A stretch of 47,235 nucleotides of DNA, taken from positions 1 through 47,235 of the forward strand of contig CALXOE010000024.1 of assembly GCA_944389935.1 (NCBI GenBank), read 5' to 3'. The number at the start of each line of letters is the position of its first letter. Within the stretch, counting starts at the first letter, position 1. Positions 33,796 through 43,339 of the stretch are shown piece by piece. The position numbers and the translations under genes were made by a program. Source of the stretch: an uncultured Victivallis sp. Lineage in GTDB: Bacteria; Verrucomicrobiota; Lentisphaeria; Victivallales; Victivallaceae. The notes under the pieces are model-generated. The model was not told where the DNA came from, did not search any database, and worked only from the letters and a program-made list of their open reading frames with translations.

Positions 33796-34959
33796 ATGAA
33801 AACGGTAAAAATCGGAATCATCGGAACCGGCGGACGCGGAGGCCACGCCTGCAACGCACATCGTCCGGAGGAGGGATGGGAGGTCGTGATGGGAGCGGAC
33901 ATCTCTCCCGTCGCCCGCAGGGAATTCACGGAAAAATTCCCCGACGCAACCGCGGTGGAGGATTACCGGGAACTGCTCGCAAATCCGGAACTCAAGGTCG
34001 TGTTCATCATGGCGCCGGACTTCCTGCACGAGGAGATGGCTGTCGCCGCGCTCGAAGCGGGCAAGGCGGTCTATCTCGAAAAACCGATGGCGATCTCGAT
34101 CGAAGGGTGTGACCGCATTCTCGAAACCGCCATGAGAACCGGCTCGAAACTCTTTGTCGGCCACAATATGCGCTATTTTCCGTCCATTCTGAAGATGAAA
34201 GAGGTCATCGACTCCGGCCTGATCGGCGAAGTGCAGGCCGGCTGGTGCCGACACTTCATCAACTACGGCGGCGACGCCTACTTCCGCGACTGGCACTCCG
34301 AACAGAAGAACACCTGCGGACTTCTGCTGCAGAAAGGCGCCCATGACATCGACGTGATGCACTGGCTCATGGGCTCGCACACGAAGCGCGTGGTCGGCAT
34401 GGGGATGCTCTCGGTCTACGATCGCTGCGCGCGCCGTTCGCCGGACGAGCCCGGCTGCGCGAAGTGGTCTGACGAACATTATCCGCCGCTGGAACAGACC
34501 GGCTTCTCCCCGGTGATCGACGTCGAGGATCACAACATGATTCTCATGCAGCTTGAAAACGGCACCCAGGCGGTCTACATGCAGTGCCATTACACGCCGG
34601 ACGCCGAACGCAATTATACATTCATCGGGACGAAAGGGCGGGTCGAGAACATCGGAGACAGCGGAGATTGCCGGATTCACGTCTGGACGCGCCGCGGCCC
34701 GCGGGAAACCCCGGATATCATCTACCACCTGAAGCCGGGAAGCGGCACTCACGGCGGTTCCGACCCGATGATCATCAGCAATTTCCTCGCATTTGTGCGC
34801 GACGGAGTCCCGACCAACGCAACGCCGCTGGCGGCCCGCGATGCGGTCGCCGCCGGGGTGCTCGGCCACAAATCGATGCGTAACGGCAACATGCCGCAGG
34901 AGGTCCCGCCGCTCCCGCCGGAAATCGTGCGCTATTTTGAGAACGGTCAGAAACGATAA
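33796..34959 (+). CDS. Gfo/Idh/MocA-family oxidoreductase (second copy)
   Basis: A 387-residue NAD(P)-dependent oxidoreductase. The dinucleotide loop is GIIGTGGRGGHACNAH (7-22), the family lysine is K96 in YLEKPMA, and the catalytic region is KGAHDIDVMHWLMG (H183, D186). It differs from the first copy in length and in an insertion around 200-225, so its substrate is probably different. Its control by the divergent AraC protein is likely from position. A strong terminator follows. Confidence 0.92.
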   Translation: MKTVKIGIIGTGGRGGHACNAHRPEEGWEVVMGADISPVARREFTEKFPDATAVEDYRELLANPELKVVFIMAPDFLHEEMAVAALEAGKAVYLEKPMAISIEGCDRILETAMRTGSKLFVGHNMRYFPSILKMKEVIDSGLIGEVQAGWCRHFINYGGDAYFRDWHSEQKNTCGLLLQKGAHDIDVMHWLMGSHTKRVVGMGMLSVYDRCARRSPDEPGCAKWSDEHYPPLEQTGFSPVIDVEDHNMILMQLENGTQAVYMQCHYTPDAERNYTFIGTKGRVENIGDSGDCRIHVWTRRGPRETPDIIYHLKPGSGTHGGSDPMIISNFLAFVRDGVPTNATPLAARDAVAAGVLGHKSMRNGNMPQEVPPLPPEIVRYFENGQKR

Positions 34960-34980
34960 TTCACAACCGGACAGACAGAG

Positions 34981-35032
34981 AAAAGGGGCGGGAAGTTCCA
35001 AACGACTCCCGCCCCCTTTTTCTTTCCTGCGG
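34981..35032. terminator. Bidirectional terminator between convergent genes
   Basis: Stem GGGGCGGGA with TCCCGCCCC around a 13-base loop, bordered by AAAA on the left and CTTTTT on the right, so it can stop both the second Gfo/Idh gene and the convergent HdeD-like gene. Confidence 0.85.
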
Positions 35033-35037
35033 ATAAC

Positions 35038-35643
35038 TTATTCCGCGCCGAGGTCCGGCGGGAGCGGATTCTCCTGCGCCAGAGTCCGGGTGATCCGGCG
35101 GAAGCGGAGCGCCACACCGAGCGTGACGAGCCCGTAGAAGATCAGGAAGAACGCAAACAGGAAATTGAAAAATTCCACCGCCGCAATCGGAGTTGCCGCG
35201 ATCAGAATTCCGAAGATCAGCGTCACGACTCCATTCACCACGACAAGCCAGCGGAAACCCGGTGTATGAATCCGATCGACCGCTGCGCCGATGAGAAGTT
35301 CAACCGCATGAATGACGAACCAGACGGCAAGCACGAAAAGCAGCCAGGCGGCTCCGGCAAGCGGCTCGATGACCAGCACCAGTCCGGCCAGAAACCAGAA
35401 GAGCGAATAAAGCGCAAACCCGATCTTGAATCTCCGGTTCAGCGCCATCAGGGCGAACCCCTGCACGCCGCAGCCGAGCAGCATCACCCCGAGCAGCAAT
35501 GCAAACGCGATGAGTGCGGAACCGTAATGTACCATGAAAAACAGCCCGAGCAGAATCGAGATGATCGATTGAACGAGCATGAATTTCCAGGAATGTCCGG
35601 CCAGAAGATTGGTCGCCAGATAAAAATGCGGCTGCGGTCTCAT
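35038..35643 (-). CDS. HdeD/DUF308-like integral membrane protein
   Basis: A 201-residue membrane protein with about six hydrophobic helices in a repeated pattern (FMLVQSIISILLGLFFMV; WFLAGLVLVIEPLAGAAW; VVVNGVVTLIFGILIAATP), as in the DUF308/HdeD group linked in enterobacteria to acid resistance. Function here is unproven. The start at 35643 is supported by AGGAGG at 8 bases and by a promoter at 35683-35710. The gene stands alone. Confidence 0.82.
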   Translation of the reverse strand: MRPQPHFYLATNLLAGHSWKFMLVQSIISILLGLFFMVHYGSALIAFALLLGVMLLGCGVQGFALMALNRRFKIGFALYSLFWFLAGLVLVIEPLAGAAWLLFVLAVWFVIHAVELLIGAAVDRIHTPGFRWLVVVNGVVTLIFGILIAATPIAAVEFFNFLFAFFLIFYGLVTLGVALRFRRITRTLAQENPLPPDLGAE

Positions 35644-35682
35644 AGATTTGCCTCCTCTTTCCATGCAGAATCTCTTCTATTT

Positions 35683-35710
35683 AATATAGACCCGTTTCCG
35701 CAAAGTGCAA
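35683..35710 (-). promoter_or_regulatory. Candidate promoter for the HdeD-like gene
   Basis: On the minus strand TTGCAC (35705-35710), a 16 bp spacer with GGAAACGGG, then TATATT (35683-35688). The spacer text matches that of the promoter at 10219-10246. Confidence 0.6.
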
Positions 35711-35753
35711 ATTCCGGCCGACGCCGCTGCCGGGAAAGCGTCGGCCGAAATCG

Positions 35754-38700
35754 TCAATACGGTTTCATCCAGGGGTCATCGAGGCCGTCGAGCCGCCACT
35801 CGATCCACTTGAGATCGGGGATCTCCATCACGAGTTCGCGTCCGCGGAACTCCTCCGGAATCTCCAGATCCATGCGGAACGACGAGACCCCTTTCGTCTC
35901 GGGATACTCCGGCGGAATCGTAAAGACCCGGTGCGCGGCGACGCGCCCGTCCGGAGCGGTCAAGCGGATCGCGAGCGGCTCCCCGGCCCGGACGTTGTTT
36001 CCCCATTTCCAGCGCCAGTCGACCGCGAGCGCACCGGATTTCGGAGCGGTGATGCGGAACCGCAACGGCACGCCGACCGAACTGCGCGTGCCGAACCGGC
36101 GCTGCGTATTGATCCGATACGGATTCGGGCTCGAGAGACCGCCCCAGCAGTCGTTCAGGAAACTCACTTCCGCCGTAACCGGCTTCCCGTCCGGAGATGC
36201 GACTGCAATGCGACGATGTTCCGCAGGCAGATTCCCGTAGACGGTTTCCGCCGCCAGTTCCCGGCCGTCGGAGGAGAAGAGTTTCACCTCGATCCGGTCG
36301 TCGATGCGCTTGTACTGCCAGTAACGGAAACTGCGGACCCGGTAAAGATCGAGCACGGCTTTGCCGTCGGCTCCGGGCGCAAGCTCGATCCGGAACGGCT
36401 CGTCGCGGCTGATCTGCATGCGGCCGGTCAGGCGCACCAGGTCGCTGTAACGATCCGGCGTCTCCGGATTCTCCGCAATCCCGAAGCGCTTCATGGCGGC
36501 GAGATAGGGCAGCGTCCACGCCAGGGAGTTGTCGCGGCCGATAACCGAGGCCATGCGCCACAGCAGCGGATCTCCGTCGCCGCGTTCGAGATACGGCAGA
36601 AACGCCGGATCGTTCAGCAACGTCGCGGTCTGCGCTCCGGTGAACATCACCATCGCGCCGCGTCCCTCGTCGGCGGATCCGGAACGGGTGGGAGCGAGAC
36701 GCCGATCCTCCGGCATCGGTTCAAGCTGTTTCCGGTTGCGGGCGAGAAACTCCGCGGCTTCGGTTCTGAGCCGGTCGAGATACTTCCGATCGCCCGTCAC
36801 CTGATAAAGTTTGAAAAGCGCCTCATGCGCGATTCCACCGTAGTAGCTGGCGGGATCGGAAGCACCGCCGACGTCGTACTGTCGTTCAAAAGCGGCCTTG
36901 AATTCCGGATTGCCGGAAAGTTCATAAAGTTCCGCAAGATGATAGATCATACGGTGGCGTTCGCGCCCGCCACGGTATTTGATCGAGGATTTCTGCACAA
37001 GCACGGCCGCGGAAGAGAGCGCGCTCTCGAGCGAACGCCGGTCACCGGTCAGCAGATAGTGCCAGACCACGCCGGTCCCCCAGTAGTGACCCGTGTGAAA
37101 ATTGTAGGTCAAATTGCTCCAGGAGTTGTGCGGATGCACGGCCGTCGTCCCGCGCCTGATATGACACTGATCGACGTCGCGCATGTGAATGCTGTGACGA
37201 ACTGCCAGATCGTAATCGCGCAGGTCGCCGGTCGAGAGATAGCGGGTCCAGAGATTCCGGACGCCGGAGGTCTCGTGATTGCGGTAATAGTTCCTCGTCC
37301 CGAGATCGCCCGCGTCGGCGAATCCGAACATTCCGGAGAGCGACTCGGCACCGCGGGTGGCATCGAAGACATCATCGATCGACCTGGCGGTCTTCGGGAA
37401 CGAACGGCGCATCTCCTCCGCGGTCAGGAAGTCGCCGAAGACGCCGCTGCGGCGCACCCAGTCGGGATCGGCCTGCAGCGCAACCGTGCCCGGCGCCGGG
37501 AGCGTTCCGGCGTCTCCATACCAGATCCGCATCGTCGCGGAGAGACCGGAAGCGACGTCGAGCGGATTGACTCCGCGATCCGGCCAGAGGTAGATCCGCG
37601 CCGCTCCGGGCTGAAACCCGAATCCGCAGGGAATCCGCTCCAGAGGATTTGCCAGCCGGAAAGCGTCGCCGCCGCTCGTGAAACCGTCCGGCATGAAATC
37701 GAGTCGCGCGGGAGCGCCCTCCGCCGTATAGAGCAGATTCTCAATGCGAAACTCCCCGGTCCTTGCAAGACGGGTCACGGTCTGGAACAGATCATAGTTT
37801 TTTCCGCCGAGCTGTGCGGTATCACCCGCTGGAAGCTGCAGGAACATCGACCGGACGAGGCGGTAGAGCGGATCGTTTTCCGTAAAGTTGTTTTCAAATG
37901 AGCAGTCGATCTCCAGATACGGCTGATTGCGGAATGCCGAAATGCGCAACTCCCACGCGAAAAACGCCTCCCCCCGCAGCAGGATGATGCAGCGTTCAGG
38001 ACCATTCTCCTCGATTTCCACCAGAGAAGCGGGGGAACGGTGGATCTTACCGTCCGGGGTGCACACCGCGAAAAACGCCTCTCCTCCGGCGAGAAACGAC
38101 GGGGAGTCCGGAGTCAGAACGAACTTCCTCGCACCCGTATCGATCACAATCCGCCCCTGCTCCCGACGCGCGAGGCCGGGGCCGTCCGGCCGACGCGAAA
38201 CCCCTTTGCCGTACCGGAGCCGGAAACGGTCACCATCCTCCGGAGAAACCTGAAAATCCACGCCGAGCGAAATCACGCTGCCGTCGAGCGGCCGACGCGC
38301 GAGGGCGACAAACTGCGCCGGAATCTCGCGCCCATCCGCATCGACGAGCTGAACTCCGGAGAGATCGAAGAGTTCTCCCGCTGGAAACGGCACGCCGCCG
38401 CGCACGGGAGTCCGGCCGTTCTTTCCGTCCGTTCCGGCGACACGCAGCGGGACTTCGCCGGATTTCCGATTTTCCGGAATCTTCATGCCGGGGTAGCGCT
38501 CCAGCGAAACCGTCTCACGGATTTTGAAGTGAAAACGAGAACCGCGCACGGGGTTGAACGCGCGCGGTTTTTCCGTATCCTGTTCGAGCTGAACAGCATC
38601 GATTCTAACTGGAACTTCTCCGGTATTGCGGACTGCGACCCGGTAGACATTGAATTCCGTCGGCGACATTTTTCCGCTCAGCGGACAGGAGAGGGAAAAT

Positions 38701-39983
38701 CGCTGCCATTGCGCCGCGGTTTCGACGGTCGAACGGCGTACCGGCGCGCTGAGCGCGCCGTGATGATCCATGACCGCGTTCTGGAGTGTCAGCTCGAGAG
38801 TGCCGGGTTCGTCGCTCTCGGCGTAGAGGGAGAAGACCGCCCCCTTTCCTCGCTGGTCATGGCCGTACCAGGTGAAAAAGCCGCCCGGCTCGATGAGCAG
38901 CGAGCGGCGCCCGTGATACGCCTTGTTGTCATATCGGAACTTTTCTCCGTTCTTCTCCGGAAAGTAGTCGCCCCAGAGATTGTAGTTGCTCTCGGGTTTC
39001 ACCGCCTCCTCGAAGCTCGGGTCAGGCAGAATATTCACCACCTCTCTCGCGTTGTCGAGTCCGGTCAGATCGATCGAAACGAACGTCTGCGGCTGTTCCA
39101 TAGTGAGAGCGAGCCCCTCGAACTGCGCCAGATCCTGAAACGGTGCGAACTTCTCGAGCGGAACCGAAACCCGGCGCCGCCCGGTCTTATCGGTCGCGGC
39201 AGGATCGACCTCCACGCTGCGGTTGGATTTTCCGAAGCTCAGGAAATCGATCCGGAACTTCGCCGGCTCCGTCACCTCGATGACCAGCCGCGCCTGATCC
39301 GGCGTCGACCCGGAGAGCATCAGCGCTTTTCCGTCGGCGGGCGACAGCGTGATCCGGCCGGAGGTGGCGACGGCCAGCCCGGATTTCCCGATTTCAGCAA
39401 TGGTTCCGGGAGAGGCGCTCCAGCGCCAGAAAAGCGGTTTGCGCTCCCGGCGCATCACGTTCCCGGTGCCGGTGCTCCAGCCGTTCGACTCTGTCGCCTC
39501 CTCCAGCCGGAAGTTGCGGAACTCCGCTTCGGCCGTGTTGTTGTATCCGAGCGCGCACTCGACGACAATCCCCATCGCGGCCGCGTCGGCGGGAATGTCC
39601 AGCGTGACGCTGTACGAAGCCCAGTCCGTCGCGGCTTTACCCGGGATGCGGGCGGAACGGTAGACGCTTTTTCCGTCGCGTTTTTTGTAATTCAATGAGA
39701 TTCCGACGGTTCCGGCGCGGCTGGCTGCAAGCTGCCGGATCTCGGCGGAAAAGACGATCCGTTTCCCGAGATACGGCGCCAGACTCCTGCCGACAAACCG
39801 CTGTTCGAGGAAATTGTTGAACTTCCCTTTCGCGCTGTCTTTCAAATGCAGCACACCGTCCTTGAATTCGTTCGTCTCAAAGACAACGCCACGGTTGACA
39901 CCGCTGACTTTCAAACCCGTCGGATCGAACGCCGTCGCGGCACAGGCCGCCAGACAGAGACAGAAGATTGCGAACCGGCTCAT
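35754..39983 (-). CDS. Very large secreted PcRGLX/YetA-like polysaccharide lyase candidate
   Basis: A 1409-residue secreted protein with signal peptide (cut near AACAATA-F, about 18). Residues about 20-480 look like two or three beta-sandwich carbohydrate-binding modules (for example [19 protein letters not shown]). From about 490 the order resembles exo-rhamnogalacturonan lyase (PcRGLX)/YetA proteins: a RIFT-barrel-like part ([16 protein letters not shown], 510-620), a beta-sandwich (about 625-840), and an alpha/alpha toroid (about 880-1200) with [20 protein letters not shown] and repeated [13 protein letters not shown] helices. A further beta part ends the protein. The assignment is by motif memory and is moderate. 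It is last in an operon after a regulator and a pseudopilin, with ATGA overlap to the latter. Confidence 0.72.
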   Translation of the reverse strand: MSRFAIFCLCLAACAATAFDPTGLKVSGVNRGVVFETNEFKDGVLHLKDSAKGKFNNFLEQRFVGRSLAPYLGKRIVFSAEIRQLAASRAGTVGISLNYKKRDGKSVYRSARIPGKAATDWASYSVTLDIPADAAAMGIVVECALGYNNTAEAEFRNFRLEEATESNGWSTGTGNVMRRERKPLFWRWSASPGTIAEIGKSGLAVATSGRITLSPADGKALMLSGSTPDQARLVIEVTEPAKFRIDFLSFGKSNRSVEVDPAATDKTGRRRVSVPLEKFAPFQDLAQFEGLALTMEQPQTFVSIDLTGLDNAREVVNILPDPSFEEAVKPESNYNLWGDYFPEKNGEKFRYDNKAYHGRRSLLIEPGGFFTWYGHDQRGKGAVFSLYAESDEPGTLELTLQNAVMDHHGALSAPVRRSTVETAAQWQRFSLSCPLSGKMSPTEFNVYRVAVRNTGEVPVRIDAVQLEQDTEKPRAFNPVRGSRFHFKIRETVSLERYPGMKIPENRKSGEVPLRVAGTDGKNGRTPVRGGVPFPAGELFDLSGVQLVDADGREIPAQFVALARRPLDGSVISLGVDFQVSPEDGDRFRLRYGKGVSRRPDGPGLARREQGRIVIDTGARKFVLTPDSPSFLAGGEAFFAVCTPDGKIHRSPASLVEIEENGPERCIILLRGEAFFAWELRISAFRNQPYLEIDCSFENNFTENDPLYRLVRSMFLQLPAGDTAQLGGKNYDLFQTVTRLARTGEFRIENLLYTAEGAPARLDFMPDGFTSGGDAFRLANPLERIPCGFGFQPGAARIYLWPDRGVNPLDVASGLSATMRIWYGDAGTLPAPGTVALQADPDWVRRSGVFGDFLTAEEMRRSFPKTARSIDDVFDATRGAESLSGMFGFADAGDLGTRNYYRNHETSGVRNLWTRYLSTGDLRDYDLAVRHSIHMRDVDQCHIRRGTTAVHPHNSWSNLTYNFHTGHYWGTGVVWHYLLTGDRRSLESALSSAAVLVQKSSIKYRGGRERHRMIYHLAELYELSGNPEFKAAFERQYDVGGASDPASYYGGIAHEALFKLYQVTGDRKYLDRLRTEAAEFLARNRKQLEPMPEDRRLAPTRSGSADEGRGAMVMFTGAQTATLLNDPAFLPYLERGDGDPLLWRMASVIGRDNSLAWTLPYLAAMKRFGIAENPETPDRYSDLVRLTGRMQISRDEPFRIELAPGADGKAVLDLYRVRSFRYWQYKRIDDRIEVKLFSSDGRELAAETVYGNLPAEHRRIAVASPDGKPVTAEVSFLNDCWGGLSSPNPYRINTQRRFGTRSSVGVPLRFRITAPKSGALAVDWRWKWGNNVRAGEPLAIRLTAPDGRVAAHRVFTIPPEYPETKGVSSFRMDLEIPEEFRGRELVMEIPDLKWIEWRLDGLDDPWMKPY

Positions 39984-40624
39984 TCGGTTTCCCCCCAGAA
40001 GTAGCGTGCCTCCGGATCGGTCGTCGCAGCCGTGATGAGCCGCGCCACATCGTTCCGCCCCTCCACATGCCAGTCGAGCATCAAAGCATTGATCGAATTG
40101 CTGTGCCGCAGCGAACCGTACAGAATATGACTGCGCTGCGCCGTAACTCCGTAGTCGATCCGGATCGGCGTCTCATCGCCGGGATTTCCGACGGCGGTAT
40201 CGACCATCACCATCGTCCGGGACGGATGCCGCGTGAAATTCTGCCGCTTGCCGCCGGGAATGTGATTCAACGCATAACTCGACGGGATCCAGGAGGTGTC
40301 GCCCTCCTTCTGATAGGGGTCCTGGTCGGAGGGGCATCTCAGGATTTTCTTCGCAAGCTGCTTGTCGAGCGTATTGGAGAGAAACAGTTGTCCGCGGTTG
40401 GTTTTGGTCCACATGCCGCCGTTGGAGTAAGTCTTCACCATGAGGCCGTCGTGATGGTCGGCATACGCGAGCAGAATCATCCCCATCTGCTTGAGATTGT
40501 TCTTGCAGCTCGTGTTCTTCGCGCGTTCCCGCGCCTGGTTCAGAGCCGGCAGCAGCATCGACGCGAGGATCGCAATGATCGCGATCACCACCAGGAGCTC
40601 AATGAGCGTGAATGAGCGTTTCAT
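39980..40624 (-). CDS. Pseudopilin with N-terminal prepilin motif (second)
   Basis: A 214-residue pseudopilin with a short leader MKRS and the helix [18 protein letters not shown] (5-22), then [21 protein letters not shown] and a soluble domain ending [17 protein letters not shown]. That end is the counterpart of the H-x9-DG motif with DW in place of DG. The residue before the cleavage position is Ser instead of Gly. The stop overlaps the lyase start as ATGA, so the two proteins are made together. It is 14 bp after the regulator gene. Confidence 0.92.
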   Translation of the reverse strand: MKRSFTLIELLVVIAIIAILASMLLPALNQARERAKNTSCKNNLKQMGMILLAYADHHDGLMVKTYSNGGMWTKTNRGQLFLSNTLDKQLAKKILRCPSDQDPYQKEGDTSWIPSSYALNHIPGGKRQNFTRHPSRTMVMVDTAVGNPGDETPIRIDYGVTAQRSHILYGSLRHSNSINALMLDWHVEGRNDVARLITAATTDPEARYFWGETE

Positions 40625-40638
40625 CTCTCTCTCCTATT

Positions 40639-41736
40639 TTACAGTGAGTTACGCTTCAAAATTCCGACCGGCAGCAGTTCCCGTTTCAAAGCGGGAGCTT
40701 CTCCGTTGATACATTTGATGAGCAGCTCGACCGCCAGGCGTCCGAGCTCAAAGGAATCGACTTTGACCGTCGTGATCTCCGGTTCCGTCATGGCGGAAAA
40801 TGCGAAACCGCCAAATCCGGCGACAGCGAAATCGTCGGGAACGCGGTATCCGCAGCGGGTCAGACTCTGCAGAACTTTCGCCGCCGCGTAGTCGCACGAA
40901 CAGAGAATCGTCCCACCGATGTGTCCCGGCGTGAGCCACGGCTTGAGCACCCGGTGGATCAACGGATGGTGATCGCAGCGATAACCGTTCAGACCCGCAA
41001 AATTGTCGAATGAGATGTTCTGCCCGTAATTCAGATAATCCGCCTCAATGCCGGCCTCCGCGGCGGCGGCGCGGAAACACTCGAATCTCCAACGGTGAGT
41101 CGATTGCAGATCGTGGTAGAGAAAAGCGACCGGCCCGCCCCGCTTTTTCGCTTTTTCCAGCAGCAGCAGGAATCCCTCTTTCGCATCGGGGGCGACCGTC
41201 GGCAGCTCGGTTTCATTCGGGTTGCCGTCGACGAGCACCAGATTCGGGCTGATCTGCCGGAAAAAATCGAGACTCTCGAAATAGTTCTGATAACTCGCGT
41301 CGATCAGAAGTCCATCGAACTTCAGTTTGCGAAACTGCTCGAGCGCCTCCCCGGGGGTCTGGATGTTGCGGCTGAAGATCTGGAACTCGAGCTCGTGATC
41401 CCGCGTCGCCGCTTCCGTCGAATAGATGATGTCCGTGTAATAACTGTCGGTCACGTCGTACCGCAGCGCCCGGCTCGAGTGGTTCACCAGACAGAGCGCG
41501 TTGTGCATGAATCCGCAGCCGCGCGCCTTGATGAACGTCCCTTTCCCCTGGCAGCTTACGAGGATGTTCTCCTCGATCATCAGCCGGATCGCCTTGCGCA
41601 CCGAAGTCCGGGAGACGCCGAGCTTTTCGCACAGCAGATTCTCCGAATAGATCGCGTCGCCGATCTTCAACTCTCCGTTTGCGATCCTCTCTTTCAGGTA
41701 GTTCACTACCTGCTCGTATACCTTGTCTCCGGGCAT
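40639..41736 (-). CDS. GntR-type regulator with LacI-like sugar-binding domain
   Basis: A 365-residue regulator. A GntR winged helix occupies residues 1-70 (IYSENLLCEKLGVSRTSVRKAIRLM is spread over 29-53), followed by a periplasmic-binding-protein-like effector domain (about 78-350; CSCDYAAAKVLQSLTRCGY, VPDDFAVAGFGG), as in AraR-type regulators. These usually repress until a sugar binds. It is first in the operon with pseudopilin and lyase, so it probably controls its own transcript; an inverted repeat at 41747-41776 upstream is a possible operator. Confidence 0.92.
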   Translation of the reverse strand: MPGDKVYEQVVNYLKERIANGELKIGDAIYSENLLCEKLGVSRTSVRKAIRLMIEENILVSCQGKGTFIKARGCGFMHNALCLVNHSSRALRYDVTDSYYTDIIYSTEAATRDHELEFQIFSRNIQTPGEALEQFRKLKFDGLLIDASYQNYFESLDFFRQISPNLVLVDGNPNETELPTVAPDAKEGFLLLLEKAKKRGGPVAFLYHDLQSTHRWRFECFRAAAAEAGIEADYLNYGQNISFDNFAGLNGYRCDHHPLIHRVLKPWLTPGHIGGTILCSCDYAAAKVLQSLTRCGYRVPDDFAVAGFGGFAFSAMTEPEITTVKVDSFELGRLAVELLIKCINGEAPALKRELLPVGILKRNSL

Positions 41737-41746
41737 CGTCCTGACT

Positions 41747-41776
41747 TGTATCTTGTTATTTTATTTTTTAGATACA
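41747..41776. promoter_or_regulatory. Inverted repeat, possible operator of the GntR-type regulator
   Basis: Arms TGTATCT (41747-41753) and AGATACA (41770-41776), 16 bp apart centre region of A/T, starting 11 bp before the regulator start codon in the divergent gap. A run of eight T, one G and eight A follows at 41821-41837 and should be strongly curved. Confidence 0.4.
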
Positions 41777-41879
41777 TATATTATGACATAAAAGGCAAAA
41801 AGAAATAAGTTCCATTTGCATTTTTTTTGAAAAAAAATCGCATTCTCCTCGCAATTAGGAAAGAACTGCGTTTCAGGTC

Positions 41880-41907
41880 TTGAAAAGAACGGAACATGCC
41901 ATATAGT
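41880..41907 (+). promoter_or_regulatory. Candidate promoter for the iron-type alcohol dehydrogenase
   Basis: TTGAAA (41880-41885), 16 bp, TATAGT (41902-41907), 35 bp before the start codon; GGCAGGAG is the ribosome binding site. Confidence 0.55.
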
Positions 41908-41942
41908 ATCTCAACCACACAACAGGCAGGAGAACGAGGATC

Positions 41943-43085
41943 ATGAAACCTTTCGTCAACCACATTCCGACCAGACTCTATTTCGGAGCCGGCCAGCTCG
42001 GCATGCTCGGCACGCTGCCGATGCCGGGGAAACGCGCGCTCGTGGTCATCACCAGCGGCAAGTCGATGCGCAGCACCGGCACGCTCGACCGGGTCATCAA
42101 ACTCCTCGCGCACAATCACGTCTCCGCCGCGGTCTACGACAACGTGCAACCCAATCCGACCCGCGAACAAGTCATGGCGGGTGCCGAGTTCGCCAAACGC
42201 GAACAGTGCGATTTCGTCATCGGACTCGGCGGCGGCAGCCCGATCGACGCCGCCAAGGCGATCGCGATCATGGCCGCGAATCCGGGAGACTACTGGGATT
42301 ACGTCTCGGGCGGTACGGGCAGAGCGCAGCCGATTCCGAATCCCGCGCTGCCGATCATCGCGATCACCACGACCGCCGGAACGGGGACGGAAATCGATCC
42401 GTGGAGCGTGATAACAAACGGCAATGAGAAGATCGGATTCGGTTGCGACATGACTTTTCCGAAGATCTCGATCGTCGACCCGGAACTCATGCTGACACTC
42501 CCGCCGCAGTTGACGGCGTTCCAGGGGTTTGACGCATTTTTCCACGCAGCGGAGTGTTTCCTCGCAAACTGCGCGACGCCGATCAGCAACCTTTACTGTC
42601 TCAAGAGCGTCGAACTGCTCTGCAAATCCCTGCCGCGTGCCGTGCGCGACGGCGAGGATCTCGCGGCAAGGACCGACGTCGCATTGGCAAATACGCTCTC
42701 CGGCATGGCGGAGTCGACCTCAAGCTGCACTTCGGAGCATTCGCTCGCGCATGCGATCGGCGGATTTCATCCGAACATCCCGCACGGGGCGGCACTCATC
42801 ATGATCTCAAAGGCCTGGTTTAAATTCTACGCGCTGCGCGCCCCGAAACAGTTCGCCGCGCTGGCGAAAGCCGCGGGTCAGAGCGACTTCCTCGGCGCGC
42901 TCGATAAACTTCAGCGGGACTGCGGGGTCGACGAGCTCAAAATGTCCGACTACGGCATGACACGCGACGAACTTCCCGCGATCAACGACAACGCCTGGGA
43001 AACCATGGGCGGACTCTTTGAATTCGACCGGGTGAAAATGGATCGCGAAGAGTCGCTCTCGATTCTCGAGGACTCTTTCCGCTGA
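41943..43085 (+). CDS. Iron-containing alcohol dehydrogenase
   Basis: A 380-residue group III alcohol dehydrogenase. The NAD-binding GGGSPID is at 96-102, TTTAGTGTEIDPWSV at about 142-156. The metal ligands are D197 and H201 (FDAFFHAAE), H266 (CTSEHSLAH) and H281 (NIPHGAA), the same order and spacing as in lactaldehyde reductase FucO and butanol dehydrogenases. It reduces an aldehyde or oxidises an alcohol in the cytoplasm; in this setting the aldehyde might come from deoxysugar breakdown, which is an inference. It is divergent from the sugar regulator. Confidence 0.92.
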   Translation: MKPFVNHIPTRLYFGAGQLGMLGTLPMPGKRALVVITSGKSMRSTGTLDRVIKLLAHNHVSAAVYDNVQPNPTREQVMAGAEFAKREQCDFVIGLGGGSPIDAAKAIAIMAANPGDYWDYVSGGTGRAQPIPNPALPIIAITTTAGTGTEIDPWSVITNGNEKIGFGCDMTFPKISIVDPELMLTLPPQLTAFQGFDAFFHAAECFLANCATPISNLYCLKSVELLCKSLPRAVRDGEDLAARTDVALANTLSGMAESTSSCTSEHSLAHAIGGFHPNIPHGAALIMISKAWFKFYALRAPKQFAALAKAAGQSDFLGALDKLQRDCGVDELKMSDYGMTRDELPAINDNAWETMGGLFEFDRVKMDREESLSILEDSFR

Positions 43086-43209
43086 ACACGGAGTTGCTCC
43101 TCCAAACAGGAGAATCCACCCGCCAGCCGGATACCCTCTTCAAGATCAGGCAATGCGCCATCAACACCGGACCGGGGATCGGCATGCGGTGTTTCTCAAA
43201 GAGTGACCG

Positions 43210-43250
43210 CTGCGCCGTCTCCGGAGTCACAACCCGGAGACGCGGCGCAG
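43210..43250. other. Strong hairpin without T-run
   Basis: CTGCGCCG-TCTCCGG pairs with CCGGAGA-CG-CGGCGCAG (two-base bulge) around a 9-base loop. No T-run follows on either strand, so it is not a standard terminator. It may slow RNA decay at the end of the dehydrogenase message. Confidence 0.5.
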
Positions 43251-43273
43251 AAAGTCCGAACTCCCGCTCGTGC

Positions 43274-43323
43274 CGAAAAAAACAGCGGCCTGCCCTCCCC
43301 CGATCCCGGAGAGAACAGGCCGC
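43274..43323 (-). terminator. Rho-independent terminator of the TPR gene
   Basis: Stem GCGGCCTG (43285-43292) with CAGGCCGC (43316-43323). On the minus strand it is followed by TGTTTTTTTTC, directly after the TPR gene stop. Confidence 0.75.
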
Positions 43324-43339
43324 ACAGGCCCAATCCGTT

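Noticed and set aside
43210..43250. GC-rich hairpin considered as terminator of the alcohol dehydrogenase
   Set aside because: No T-run on either side; listed only as a hairpin.
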